NCBI GenBank assembly: GCA_963557065.1
Contig: CAUWCT010000046.1
Coordinates: forward strand, 1 to 63,271
From: UMGS1370 sp963557065
GTDB taxonomy: Bacteria; Bacillota; Clostridia; Lachnospirales; Lachnospiraceae
Length of the DNA stretch: 63,271 nucleotides
Direction of reading: 5' to 3'
Shown: positions 1-8,751 of the stretch, piece by piece
Layout: each line of letters starts with the position of its first letter
Numbering within the stretch: position 1 is the first letter of the stretch
Notes under the pieces: model-generated
Database searches by the model: none
Told to the model about the DNA's origin: nothing
What the model saw: only the letters and a program-made list of their open reading frames with translations
Position numbers and translations under genes: made by a program

Positions 1-346
1 ATCGCCGGAAAAACTGCTGGGCTATTTCCCTCTGAAAAATCTGAATGATGCTCTTTGATGTAAGAAATATATGGACCTTATGCAGACGGCTATAATCTTC
101 CGTTCCTCCACCGGAGTAACATGACGGGTATAAATGCGGAGCGTTACACCATCCTTCTCTCCCAGATGGGGCGAGCATATCCAAAAATTTCTGAACCTGT
201 ACATCTCCCATCGATTCCGTCGATTTCTTCTGAAATCTTGTTTTTTCATCTTTCTTCAATGATTTTCTCCTGTTTTTGATCAAAAAACGCCGGACACATT
301 TCTGCATCCGACGCAATCCTTTTCATATTTATCTGTTATTCTTTTT
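1..346. other. Left edge, no supported gene
   Basis: This stretch lies downstream of the Fic gene and runs to the window edge. One minus-strand frame of 75 codons (22-249) is open, but it is rich in Arg and aromatic residues, lacks a recognisable domain and has no convincing ribosome-binding site. I could not assign it. It may be the remnant of a longer gene extending outside the window. Confidence 0.3.
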
Positions 347-1111
347 TCACATGACTGGAAACTGCCCCATCTCCTGCTTTGGCTCCGCCATCTTCAGATA
401 TCGGTCAAGCTGCTGTTCCACCAGATGGGCGATCATATCTGCAAATGGTGCAAGATTTCCTTCTACTGCATAGCATTCCAATGTATTAAAATATTCCAGA
501 CGGTTTTCCTTTGCAATGGACACCGCCGGAAAACCATTTGTCAGAAGCTGATAATTCATAATCAACCGGGATGTCCTTCCATTGCCGTCTGGGAACGGAT
601 GGATCCGCACAAACTCCGCATGGGTCCACGCTGCCAGTTCAATCTGGTTTCGTTCCTTCCCTTTCCAAGCCAAATCTGCATAGAAATCCTTTACCTGCCG
701 GTACATTTCCATGGGAGACGGAGGCGTATGCTGCGCTCCTGAAATATACACATCTACATTCCGGTAAATACCGCCTGTAAAAATATGATCCATTAACATG
801 GCATGGATGTCCTTTACGATCTTCTCATCCAGTGGCATTCCCTGCTCAATGCACTGCTTCACATACCGGTATGCATTCCGATGGTTTACTGCTTCATACA
901 GTTCCCGAAGATGCTTTCCTCCAATAGAAAGTCCATCCTCCAACAGGATTTTTGTTTCCATCAGTGTTAAGGTATTTCCCTCAATCGCAGTTGAGTTATG
1001 GGTATACTCAATCTCAAATGCCTGCTCATAAGTCTGCAGGGTATACTCTGGAATGGAGGACCGCTTTTCCTGATATTGATCCCGTTTCCGTATTAATATT
1101 TCGTAATTCAA
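347..1111 (-). CDS. Fic family protein (probable AMP-transferase)
   Basis: Fic-domain protein of about 254 residues, predicted to transfer AMP (or another nucleotide moiety) from a nucleotide to a protein hydroxyl in the cytoplasm. The complete Fic core HPFPDGNGRTSR lies at about residues 171-182, with the catalytic His and the Mg-binding Asp present. An inhibitory-helix motif STAIEGN lies near residue 40, before the Fic core. In known Fic proteins the Glu of this motif blocks productive ATP binding, so the enzyme is probably kept inactive at rest. I chose a TTG start at 1111, because the ribosome-binding site GAGGAAGGAG lies 8 nt upstream. The in-frame GTG at 1120 abuts that site too closely. 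No antitoxin-like partner is visible beside it. Family assignment is firm; the target is unknown. Confidence 0.9.
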   Translation of the reverse strand: MNYEILIRKRDQYQEKRSSIPEYTLQTYEQAFEIEYTHNSTAIEGNTLTLMETKILLEDGLSIGGKHLRELYEAVNHRNAYRYVKQCIEQGMPLDEKIVKDIHAMLMDHIFTGGIYRNVDVYISGAQHTPPSPMEMYRQVKDFYADLAWKGKERNQIELAAWTHAEFVRIHPFPDGNGRTSRLIMNYQLLTNGFPAVSIAKENRLEYFNTLECYAVEGNLAPFADMIAHLVEQQLDRYLKMAEPKQEMGQFPVM

Positions 1112-1140
1112 CTGCTTCACTCCTTCCTCATGTCATAGCA

Positions 1141-1168
1141 AGTATACCACAAAATATCACTTTCGTAA
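1141..1168 (-). promoter_or_regulatory. Putative extended -10 promoter of the Fic gene
   Basis: On the minus strand, TATACT (1146-1141) is preceded by TGG, giving an extended -10 element. A possible -35, TTACGA (1168-1163), sits 16 nt further upstream. It is placed 30 nt upstream of the proposed Fic start. Confidence 0.45.
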
Positions 1169-1195
1169 CCATTTATCTCCCCTTCTTTCCAAAAT

Positions 1196-1438
1196 TTAAA
1201 TCTCCGGAATGATCCACCGTTCCCCATCAAAACCCTCAATGGCTTTCTCCAGCCCGGCAAGGTCTTTGTAAAAAGTCCTGGTCTTGCCCCGTCCTGCACT
1301 CTCCGGCTCCACAATGATTTGCGCCTTTCCAGTGCCTTTCTTCTCTTTGTCCTTCTCTTCTTTCTCAGGTAAACAATTCCTAAACTGCATTGAATATAAT
1401 TGCATAGATTTACACTCTGAATAGCCATAAAGCTTCAT
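1196..1438 (-). CDS. Possible small hypothetical protein
   Basis: Open frame of 80 codons with a Lys/Glu-rich middle and a C-terminal half that looks protein-like (AGLEKAIEGFDGERWIIPEI). It has no domain I recognise and no strong ribosome-binding site. It lies between the RlmD terminator and the Fic promoter, in a 0.4-kb interval with no other gene. It may be a genuine small protein, a degraded gene or chance. Confidence 0.25.
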   Translation of the reverse strand: MKLYGYSECKSMQLYSMQFRNCLPEKEEKDKEKKGTGKAQIIVEPESAGRGKTRTFYKDLAGLEKAIEGFDGERWIIPEI

Positions 1439-1522
1439 CCAGTCACACTATCTTACACATATACACTTTTGCATATAAACTATTAAACAGTATCTTTCTG
1501 CACAGTCAGGTTTTTCTGTCGG

Positions 1523-1557
1523 GCAAAAAGAAACAGCACCCGACTTTCGCCAGGTGC
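1523..1557 (-). terminator. Rho-independent terminator of rlmD
   Basis: On the minus strand a 9-bp stem (GCACCTGGC / GTCGGGTGC, two G-U pairs) closes a GAAA tetraloop and is followed by TGTTTCTTTTTG. It lies just after the end of the RlmD extension frame at 1567, as expected if that extension belongs to the gene. Confidence 0.8.
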
Positions 1558-1566
1558 CATCCTCAA

Positions 1567-1810
1567 CTAAATGACTTCGTAGTGCTTCAAAGCCCCCATG
1601 ATATACTCCCGTTTCTGTGGTACACAATGCCTTTCCACAGGCTTCTCCTTCTTCGAGAGGTTGTAATTCAACCGCATTTCCACGCCACAATCCCTCTTAA
1701 CCTCTGCTATATCCTTTGTATGAAGATTGACCCCATACTTATTGCGAACATATTTTTTTATATTGCCATAGGTGGGCTTCCAACCGATAGTCCTCACGAT
1801 TTCTTTTTCG
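1567..1810 (-). pseudogene. Frameshifted C-terminal extension of RlmD
   Basis: This is the +1 frame relative to the end of the RlmD reading frame. It encodes a segment with KPTYGNIKKYV, then AEVKRDC, RLNYNLSKKEK and a closing MGALKHYEVI. I recall this kind of small C-terminal extension on RlmD-type methyltransferases of Lachnospiraceae and clostridia. It overlaps the end of the 478-codon RlmD frame. If the run of five A in CGAAAAAGAAATC (about 1803-1815, minus strand) were four, the frame would read on as LLTRKEIVRTIGWKPTYG into this segment. The rlmD terminator follows it. Either the gene carries a real indel, the sequence has a homopolymer error, or ribosomes slip here. Confidence 0.6.
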
Positions 1811-3175
1811 AGTTAATAAAACCACCGTCTCCACATGAACCGACTGTCCGAACATGTCACAGCATCTTACCCGTTTCAGTTCATACCCATGTTCACGCAG
1901 GTACTTTACATCGCGGGCCAGGGTGGCGGGGTCGCAGCTAATGTAGACCACTTTGGGCGGGGACATTTCCACAATGGTTTGCAGGCAGTGTTCATCGCAG
2001 CCCTTGCGGGGCGGATCTACCACAACCACGTCTGCAGAAATGTGATTATCTTCATATTGCTGCGGCAGCACCTCTTCTGCTTTTCCCACGAAAAACTCCA
2101 CATTTTCCAAACCATTCAGGGCAGCATTTCGTTTTGCGTCCTCAATGGCCTGGGGGATAATCTCCACACCATAGACTTTCGCGGCTTTTTGAGCCAAAAA
2201 TAAGGAAATCGTGCCAATGCCGCAATAAAGATCCCAAACAGTTTCCCCGCCGGTGAGACCGGCAAATTCCAGGGCAGTCTGATACAGTTTCTGAGTCTGA
2301 ACCGGATTGACCTGATAAAAAGACAATGGAGAAATCTGATAGCTGACCGTTCCTATCCTGTCCGTAATGTATCCAGGTCCGTAGAGATTGACCAGTTCAC
2401 TGCCCAGAATCACATTGGTTTTTTCCATATTGATATTATAAGAAATACTGGTCATTCCGGGCACTGTCCTGAGCCGCTTTACCAGTTCCTCACTGTGGGG
2501 CAGTTTCCTGCCGTTTATTACCAGACACACCATCAGCTCCCCTGTGGCAAATCCTTTCCGGATCAGGGCGTGGCGCACAAGACCGCTGTGAGAAGTTTCG
2601 TCATAAGGTTCCAGCCCGTCCCTGCGGAATTCTTCCATAAATTCTTTGATAATATCCAGAATTTCTTTGTTTTCTTCTACTCCCAGAAGACAGTCTTCCT
2701 GCTCAATAATGGCATGGGTCCGTCCTGCATAAAAGCCTGTGATAATCCGCCCGTCCTTATCGGTTCCAAAAGGGAACTGAGCTTTGTTGCGGTATCTCCA
2801 TGGCTCTTCCATGCCTATAATTGGTTCCATGTCCTTTGGGCACAGTTCTTTTAATCCGCCGATTCTCTGAAGAACGCTTAATACTTTCCGCTCTTTAAAC
2901 TGAAGCTGGGCCTGATAGTCCATGGCCTGAAGCTGACACCCGCCGCATTTTCTGGCTGACGGGCAGCGAGGGCTGACCCGGCTGGCAGAAGGAGTGATAA
3001 CTTCAATGAGTCTTGCAAACCCATAGTTTTTCTTCATCTTCATGGCACCTGCCCGGACCACATCTCCGATTACCGTATCTTTAATAAACCAGATGTATCC
3101 ATCCTGTTTTCCGATGCCGGAACCATCTTCGCTCATGTCCTCGATTGTGATGATAAATTCTTCATTTTTCTTCAT
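1739..3175 (-). CDS. rlmD: 23S rRNA (uracil-5-)-methyltransferase, RlmD/TrmA family
   Basis: SAM-dependent RNA methyltransferase that makes 5-methyluridine, most likely in 23S rRNA. An N-terminal TRAM RNA-binding domain covers about residues 1-62. Cys71, Cys77, Cys80 and Cys162 (CPSARKCGGC and EDC) form the 4Fe-4S cluster motif. The SAM site is VWDLYCGIGT (about 313-322), followed by VVDPPRKGC (385-393) and the catalytic-Cys motif YISCDPATLARD (Cys414). The final ~25 residues are out of frame with a conserved-looking extension, so the natural C-terminus is probably at 1567. The start sits 5 bp after the exonuclease stop codon upstream, so the two genes are likely co-transcribed. The exact uracil position methylated cannot be told from sequence alone. 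Confidence 0.9.
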   Translation of the reverse strand: MKKNEEFIITIEDMSEDGSGIGKQDGYIWFIKDTVIGDVVRAGAMKMKKNYGFARLIEVITPSASRVSPRCPSARKCGGCQLQAMDYQAQLQFKERKVLSVLQRIGGLKELCPKDMEPIIGMEEPWRYRNKAQFPFGTDKDGRIITGFYAGRTHAIIEQEDCLLGVEENKEILDIIKEFMEEFRRDGLEPYDETSHSGLVRHALIRKGFATGELMVCLVINGRKLPHSEELVKRLRTVPGMTSISYNINMEKTNVILGSELVNLYGPGYITDRIGTVSYQISPLSFYQVNPVQTQKLYQTALEFAGLTGGETVWDLYCGIGTISLFLAQKAAKVYGVEIIPQAIEDAKRNAALNGLENVEFFVGKAEEVLPQQYEDNHISADVVVVDPPRKGCDEHCLQTIVEMSPPKVVYISCDPATLARDVKYLREHGYELKRVRCCDMFGQSVHVETVVLLTRKRNREDYRLEAHLWQYKKICSQ

Positions 3176-3180
3176 ATTGA

Positions 3181-4128
3181 TTATTTCTCCGTCGTTTTGC
3201 GGATATTGCTTTCCAGGAACTTATTATACCCAAGCCAGCCCGTATTTTCTCCTCCTGCGCCAAGCGCTTCCAGCATTGTCTCCATCTTGGCATCCGTATT
3301 ATCTGCAAAATTGAGGGCCAGAGCCTCTAAAAGAGCCGGCTTTTTGGGTGATCCGTATTCCAGTTCCCCATGATGGGCCAAAATGCAGTGCTTTAACTCT
3401 GCAGCCAGGCGATGGGGAAATCCCGGAATCGTGCGAATTCTCTCCCCTACCATTTCGGTTCCGATAATAATATGGCCTAACAGCTGGCCGTCATCCGTAT
3501 AATCATTTTCCGGAAATACAGACAGTTCCTTTGTTTTTCCAATGTCATGGAACATTGCGGCTGCCAGCAATAAATCCCGGTTGATTCCCGGATAATAGGA
3601 CGCATAGTAATCGCACAGTTTTACAACGCTTAACGTGTGTTCCAGAAGTCCGCCTACAAAGCCATGGTGAACGCTTTTTGCCGCTGAATGAAACTGAAAT
3701 GCTTTTGCAAACTCCGCATCCTCAATAAAATAGCTGCTGACCAGTTTATTCAGGTATGGATTTTTAATCGTGCGGATAATGGCAGTCAGTTCCTGATACA
3801 TTTTTCCAATATCCTTTTTGGATACCGGAAGATAATCCTCCGGCAAATATTCTTCTTCCCTTGCTTTGCGGATACGGCGAATATTTAACTGATTGGTTCC
3901 CTGAAAAACCGTAACGTCTGCATCTATGTATACATAATCCATGGTCTCAAAATTGCCGACTCCAGGAGAGCCCAGATCCCAGATCTTTCCATCTATCGTA
4001 CCGGTTTTGTCCTGGAGAACCAGATTCCCATACTCTTTTCCATTTTTCGTAAGCTGAATCTGCTTATTTTTGCACAGATAGACCTCCGATACGTGATTTC
4101 CCTCCCGAAACATATTGATATACTTCAT
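3181..4128 (-). CDS. yhaM: 3'-5' exoribonuclease YhaM family protein
   Basis: Cytoplasmic nuclease of 315 residues, the usual YhaM length. An N-terminal OB-fold (about 10-85) precedes an HD metal-dependent domain. The metal-binding set is visible as VHHGFVGGLLEHT (153-165), MFHDIGK (192-198, with H194-D195), LGHIIIG (218-224) and LAHHGE (250-255). Known YhaM proteins trim RNA, and single-stranded DNA, from the 3' end. A ribosome-binding site GGAAAGGAG precedes the ATG. It lies directly upstream of rlmD, in an apparent RNA-processing/modification pair. Confidence 0.9.
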   Translation of the reverse strand: MKYINMFREGNHVSEVYLCKNKQIQLTKNGKEYGNLVLQDKTGTIDGKIWDLGSPGVGNFETMDYVYIDADVTVFQGTNQLNIRRIRKAREEEYLPEDYLPVSKKDIGKMYQELTAIIRTIKNPYLNKLVSSYFIEDAEFAKAFQFHSAAKSVHHGFVGGLLEHTLSVVKLCDYYASYYPGINRDLLLAAAMFHDIGKTKELSVFPENDYTDDGQLLGHIIIGTEMVGERIRTIPGFPHRLAAELKHCILAHHGELEYGSPKKPALLEALALNFADNTDAKMETMLEALGAGGENTGWLGYNKFLESNIRKTTEK

Positions 4129-4191
4129 TTTCCTGTTATCTCCTTTCCTGATACAGCTTTTTAAAAGCCGCGTTAATAGAGCCAGGTGAGA

Positions 4192-5526
4192 TTACCTGGC
4201 TCCGATTGTTACCTGATATTCTAGTTCTATATATGCATCCCGGCTGCATCTCTGTACTTTTACAGGCATAACCGTTCCGGATTGCAAATCATCTATCATC
4301 TCGCGCCAGTTCTGCCTGGTATCCACAGAAATACCGTTTACCTCTGTAATAATGTCTCCCGCCTGAATCCCTGCCTGATAAGCCGGACTGTCATTAATTG
4401 CCCGGTTGACATAAATTCCGGCCGGAAGTCCTGCTTCCAGTTCGTCTTCACTGACAACCTGTCCCATAATCCCGATGTAAGGAATGGGGATTCCGTTGGA
4501 GAGTTTTTCTAAAATAGGTTTATAATCCGATATAGTGCGGACCGCTGCCAACCGGCTGTTTTCCACCTGAAAATCATTGGTCACCCAGCCTATAACTTTT
4601 CTGTCTCTGTCAATCAAAAATGTGCCTTTATCTGCATTGCCCGGCACGTCTACATAGAGGATCTGGCTGGTGCCGTCAATAATCTGAACATTTTCCCGGA
4701 TATAAGAGACCGGGCCGAATCCATTGGACTGAGGGTAACCGGCCGGACTTCCCGCTGCCATTAAAAGGTCCCCCCGCTGAACCCCATAGGAGTTGCCCAG
4801 TTCTAATACTTCTATCTGTTCTAAGGACGCCTTTTCCAGCCCTTCTATCTCAATACTGATGACTGCCAGTCCGGCAACATTATCTATTCCTACCAGTTGT
4901 CCCGGAACTTCCTGACCGCTGCACACCGTTACCTGAATAGAATCCATACCTGCTACTGCATCCGAAGGAGTAAGAATCAGATATTGAACCGGTGTTTTGG
5001 CAATAATTGCCCCGGAAAACATTCCTGCTGCCTCTACCGGATTATTGAACAAATCCGTCTTCTGTCTGACAGCCGTAATGGTGACTAATCCCCGCTCTGC
5101 ATCTGCCGCCCGTTCCTGAATGGTTTTATAAAAAGCATCCCAGTCTTCTTCGCTGAATTCCAGGGTTTCCAACTCCTTGCTGACCGCACTTTCAATCAGG
5201 GTTTCTGAAGAACAGGTCTCCAGGGCCGGTTCTGTTTCCGGCAGACTCTGTGTCTGTTCAGGCTCTGTCTCTGCATCTGTTGGAATCGTTACAGAAGTGC
5301 TGTCTTTTGTCTCTTCCGCCAGATACTCTTTGGCAAAGGGCGCTGTAATTACAAAAGTTACAGCAGCAATCATACCAAAAAAAGCCGCAGAAAACAGAAG
5401 GGTCAGGGCTTTTACTGCTGCCTGCCTCTTTGTCATAGGCGGCTTTACAATCCGTTCTTTTATAAATTCGCGTTTTTCCTCTGTGTTTTTTCCTTTTTTC
5501 GCATCAGGGCTGTTACTGTTCGGCAC
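4192..5526 (-). CDS. Membrane-anchored HtrA-like pseudoprotease with PDZ domain
   Basis: Protein of 444 residues resembling HtrA/DegP proteases: a basic cytoplasmic N-terminus, one membrane segment (about 36-63), an acidic Thr/Glu-rich linker (70-115), a trypsin-like region (about 145-345) and a C-terminal PDZ domain (about 350-425; GIQAGDIITEVNG). All three catalytic positions look replaced. The His motif ILTNxHVV reads ILTPSDAV (184-191). The Asp motif DLAV reads GLAV (219-222). The Ser motif GNSGGP reads GNADKGT. A protease function is therefore unlikely, and a peptide-binding or scaffold role on the outer membrane face is more plausible. The start is GTG with AAGGAGGT upstream. It is divergent from mutS2. 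Fold assignment is good; loss of activity is inferred from motifs. Confidence 0.8.
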   Translation of the reverse strand: MPNSNSPDAKKGKNTEEKREFIKERIVKPPMTKRQAAVKALTLLFSAAFFGMIAAVTFVITAPFAKEYLAEETKDSTSVTIPTDAETEPEQTQSLPETEPALETCSSETLIESAVSKELETLEFSEEDWDAFYKTIQERAADAERGLVTITAVRQKTDLFNNPVEAAGMFSGAIIAKTPVQYLILTPSDAVAGMDSIQVTVCSGQEVPGQLVGIDNVAGLAVISIEIEGLEKASLEQIEVLELGNSYGVQRGDLLMAAGSPAGYPQSNGFGPVSYIRENVQIIDGTSQILYVDVPGNADKGTFLIDRDRKVIGWVTNDFQVENSRLAAVRTISDYKPILEKLSNGIPIPYIGIMGQVVSEDELEAGLPAGIYVNRAINDSPAYQAGIQAGDIITEVNGISVDTRQNWREMIDDLQSGTVMPVKVQRCSRDAYIELEYQVTIGAR

Positions 5527-5592
5527 AATATTACCTCCTTCAGACGGCCTAACCCTATTATAAGGTTTTCACAGTTTTTATGCAAGAAAAAG

Positions 5593-5621
5593 ATAGTAAA
5601 TAAAAAATTTTATGGTATACT
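5593..5621 (+). promoter_or_regulatory. Putative mutS2 promoter
   Basis: TATACT (5616-5621) lies about 25 nt before the mutS2 start and is preceded 17 nt upstream by a weak ATAGTA. The surrounding AT-rich tract between the divergent genes supports a promoter here, but the -35 is poor. Confidence 0.4.
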
Positions 5622-5646
5622 TTATACAAGTGAATTGGAGGTATTT

Positions 5647-8031
5647 ATGAATCAAAAAGCATTACAGACTTTGGAATACAATAAGATAATCGCGCAGCTT
5701 GCAGAATACGCTTCTTCCGCCTTGGGGAAATCTCTCTGCCAATCGCTGCTTCCCTCTTCTGATTTGGAAGAGATTATACAGAGCCAGACCGAGACTACTG
5801 ATGCGTTGACCAGAGTCCGTCAAAAAGGCAGCATTTCCTTTTCCGGCATCCGAAACATTTCTGATTCTCTGAAGCGTCTGGAAATCGGCAGTTCTCTGGG
5901 TATTACCGAACTTTTAGCCATCAGCGCCCAGCTTACGGTTGCCGCCAGAGCCAAATCCTACGGCCGTCATGAAGATTCAGAGCTTCCGGATGATTCTCTG
6001 GAAGAACGGTTCCGGGCTTTAGAGCCCCTGACACCTTTAAATACCGAGATTAAACGGTGTATCCTGTCAGAAGAGGAAGTAAGCGATGATGCCAGTCCGG
6101 GACTGCGCCATGTGAGAAGGCAGATGCGGGGAATCGGAGATAAAATCCATACCCAGCTTAATTCTATTTTAAATTCCAGCCGTACCTATTTGCAGGACGC
6201 TGTCATCACCATGCGGGACGGCCGGTACTGCCTGCCGGTCAAAGCCGAACACAAAAACCAGGTGGCCGGTATGGTTCACGATCAGTCTTCTACCGGATCT
6301 ACCCTGTTTATCGAGCCCATGGCCATTATTAAGCTGAATAATGATCTGCGGGAACTGGAGATTCAGGAAAAAAAGGAAATCGAAGCTGTTTTGGCGGATC
6401 TCAGCAATCAGACAGCTCCTTACACCGAAGAACTGCTGAATAACCAGGTGATTCTGGCCCAGTTGGATTTTATTTTTGCCAAAGCCGCACTGTCCCGGCA
6501 TTACAAGGGCAGCGAGCCCAAATTTAACAATACGGGGATCATTCATATTAAAGATGGCCGTCATCCTCTGCTGGACCCTCAAAAAGTGGTTCCCATCACC
6601 GTCCGGCTTGGAGATGAATTTGACCTGCTGATTGTCACCGGTCCTAATACCGGCGGCAAAACCGTTTCCTTAAAAACAGTGGGACTGTTTACCCTCATGG
6701 GACAGGCAGGCCTTCACATCCCGGCATTTGACGGATCGGAACTGGCGGTATTTCATGAGGTATTTGCTGACATTGGCGATGAGCAGAGCATTGAGCAGAG
6801 CCTTAGTACCTTTTCTGCCCATATGACCAACATTGTCCGTATTTTAGAAGAAGCAGATCCGAATTCCCTCTGTCTGTTTGACGAGCTGGGAGCCGGAACC
6901 GATCCCACAGAAGGCGCTGCCCTGGCGATTGCGATTTTGTCCTTCCTGCACAATATGAAGTGCCGGACCATGGCAACTACCCATTACAGCGAACTGAAGG
7001 TATTTGCCCTGTCCACTCCGGGCGTTGAAAATGCCTGCTGCGAATTTAATGTGGAAACCCTGCGGCCTACCTACCGCCTGCTTATTGGAATCCCGGGAAA
7101 AAGCAATGCGTTTGCCATCTCGAAAAAGCTGGGGCTTCCCGACTATATTATTGAAGATGCCAGGACCCACATTGAAAGCGGAGACGAAGATTTTGAAGAT
7201 CTTCTGGCCCACCTGGAAGAAAGCCGCCTGACCATTGAAAAGGAACAGGCTGAAATCGCTTCTTATAAGACAGAAATCGCCCAGTTAAAGGCCCGTCTGA
7301 CCCAAAAAGAAGAGCGTTTGGAAGAGCGCAGAGAAAAGTTAATCCGCAGCGCTTCTGAAGAAGCCCAGAGAATCCTTCAGGAGGCAAAGGATACCGCGGA
7401 TCAGACCATTAAAAACATCAATAAGCTGGCTTCCCAGTCCGGCATTGACAATAAAGCTCTGGAAGCAGAGCGCACCCGCCTCCGCAACAAGTTAAAGGAT
7501 ACGGATCAGCGGCTGGCCGTTAAGCAAAAGGGGCCAAAGCAGACCATTTCTCCTAAAAAGCTGAAAATCGGAGACGGCGTAAAAGTTCTTACTATGAATT
7601 TAAAAGGAACTGTCAGTTCCCTTCCCAATGCTAAGGGGGATTTATATGTTCAAATGGGAATTCTCCGGTCACTGGTCAATATTAAAGACCTGGAACTGTT
7701 AAATGAACAGGATATTTCCGGCCCTGCTCTGGAGACAACCCGCGCCAATACCGGCAGCGGCAAAATCAAGATGAGCAAATCCGCCTCTGTTTCGCCGGAA
7801 GTCAATCTAATCGGAATGACGGTTGACGAGGCAATTCCTGTACTGGACAAGTATCTGGATGACGCTTATCTGGCCCACCTTCCCCAGGTCCGCGTGGTCC
7901 ACGGACGGGGAACCGGCGCATTGAAAGCCGGCGTCCACAAACACCTGAAACGGTTAAAATATGTTAAAGAGTTCCGTTTAGGCGAATTTGGTGAAGGAGA
8001 TACCGGCGTTACAATCGTTACATTTAAGTAA
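5647..8031 (+). CDS. mutS2: Endonuclease MutS2
   Basis: MutS2-family ATPase and Smr nuclease of 794 residues, the usual length. It lacks the MutS mismatch-recognition domain and has the core/lever domain, then the ATPase with Walker A GPNTGGKT (about 332-339), the Walker B region LFDELGAGTDPTEG and the TTHY motif. A charged coiled-coil segment (about 520-640) follows. The C-terminal Smr domain (about 718-794) carries VHGRGTGALK. MutS2 proteins act in recombination control or on collided ribosomes, depending on species. I start at ATG 5647, because GGAGG at 5637-5641 fits it. An in-frame TTG at 5635 overlaps that site. A two-component pair follows 9 bp downstream. Confidence 0.95.
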   Translation: MNQKALQTLEYNKIIAQLAEYASSALGKSLCQSLLPSSDLEEIIQSQTETTDALTRVRQKGSISFSGIRNISDSLKRLEIGSSLGITELLAISAQLTVAARAKSYGRHEDSELPDDSLEERFRALEPLTPLNTEIKRCILSEEEVSDDASPGLRHVRRQMRGIGDKIHTQLNSILNSSRTYLQDAVITMRDGRYCLPVKAEHKNQVAGMVHDQSSTGSTLFIEPMAIIKLNNDLRELEIQEKKEIEAVLADLSNQTAPYTEELLNNQVILAQLDFIFAKAALSRHYKGSEPKFNNTGIIHIKDGRHPLLDPQKVVPITVRLGDEFDLLIVTGPNTGGKTVSLKTVGLFTLMGQAGLHIPAFDGSELAVFHEVFADIGDEQSIEQSLSTFSAHMTNIVRILEEADPNSLCLFDELGAGTDPTEGAALAIAILSFLHNMKCRTMATTHYSELKVFALSTPGVENACCEFNVETLRPTYRLLIGIPGKSNAFAISKKLGLPDYIIEDARTHIESGDEDFEDLLAHLEESRLTIEKEQAEIASYKTEIAQLKARLTQKEERLEERREKLIRSASEEAQRILQEAKDTADQTIKNINKLASQSGIDNKALEAERTRLRNKLKDTDQRLAVKQKGPKQTISPKKLKIGDGVKVLTMNLKGTVSSLPNAKGDLYVQMGILRSLVNIKDLELLNEQDISGPALETTRANTGSGKIKMSKSASVSPEVNLIGMTVDEAIPVLDKYLDDAYLAHLPQVRVVHGRGTGALKAGVHKHLKRLKYVKEFRLGEFGEGDTGVTIVTFK

Positions 8032-8040
8032 GGAGGCATT

Positions 8041-8751
8041 ATGGCAGAAAAACAGAAAATATTAATTGTAGATGATGACGCCAACATTGCAGAGCTGATT
8101 TCTCTGTATTTGGAAAAAGAATGTTTTGAAACTCAGATTGTAGGAGACGGGGAAGAAGCCCTGCGGGTGTTCCCTGTATTTAAACCCAATTTAATCCTTT
8201 TGGATCTGATGCTGCCGGGTATTGACGGCTACCAGGTCTGTCGGGAAGTCCGCAGTTCTTCCCAGGTTCCCATTATCATGCTGTCCGCCAAAGGAGAGAT
8301 CTTTGACAAAGTGCTGGGACTGGAACTGGGCGCGGATGATTATATGATTAAACCCTTTGACTCCAAAGAACTGGTGGCAAGGGTAAAAGCGGTCTTAAGA
8401 CGTTATCAGACTGCTCCCGCCCCCGCCGCCCCTGCCTTAGAGCAGCAGGGCAATTTTGTAGAATATCCGGATTTGATTGTCAATCTGACCAACTACTCTG
8501 TTACCTATATGGGGCATTCCATCGAAATGCCTCCCAAGGAGCTGGAACTTTTATATTTCTTAGCTTCCTCTCCCAACCAGGTATTTACCAGGGAACAGCT
8601 TCTTGACAATATCTGGGGATATGAGTATATCGGAGACACCCGCACGGTTGACGTACATATCAAGCGTCTTAGGGAAAAAATCAAAGATCACAAAAACTGG
8701 GCGCTGACCACAGTCTGGGGCATTGGATATAAATTTGAGGTGAAACGATGA
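8041..8751 (+). CDS. OmpR/PhoB-family response regulator
   Basis: Two-component response regulator of 236 residues. The receiver domain (about 6-118) has the acidic pocket D11-D12, the phospho-acceptor Asp55 in LLDLMLPG and Lys104 in IKPFD. An Ala/Pro linker leads to a winged-helix DNA-binding domain (about 138-234) with the TRTVDVHIKRLREK recognition region. It starts 9 bp after mutS2 with a GGAGG site and overlaps the histidine kinase by 4 bp (ATGA), so the two are surely one signalling pair. The target genes are unknown; the secreted paralogues downstream are candidates. Confidence 0.95.
   Translation: MAEKQKILIVDDDANIAELISLYLEKECFETQIVGDGEEALRVFPVFKPNLILLDLMLPGIDGYQVCREVRSSSQVPIIMLSAKGEIFDKVLGLELGADDYMIKPFDSKELVARVKAVLRRYQTAPAPAAPALEQQGNFVEYPDLIVNLTNYSVTYMGHSIEMPPKELELLYFLASSPNQVFTREQLLDNIWGYEYIGDTRTVDVHIKRLREKIKDHKNWALTTVWGIGYKFEVKR

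Noticed and set aside
6169..6582. Minus-strand frame of 137 codons inside mutS2
   Set aside because: It is antisense to conserved MutS2 sequence and has no domain or ribosome-binding site.
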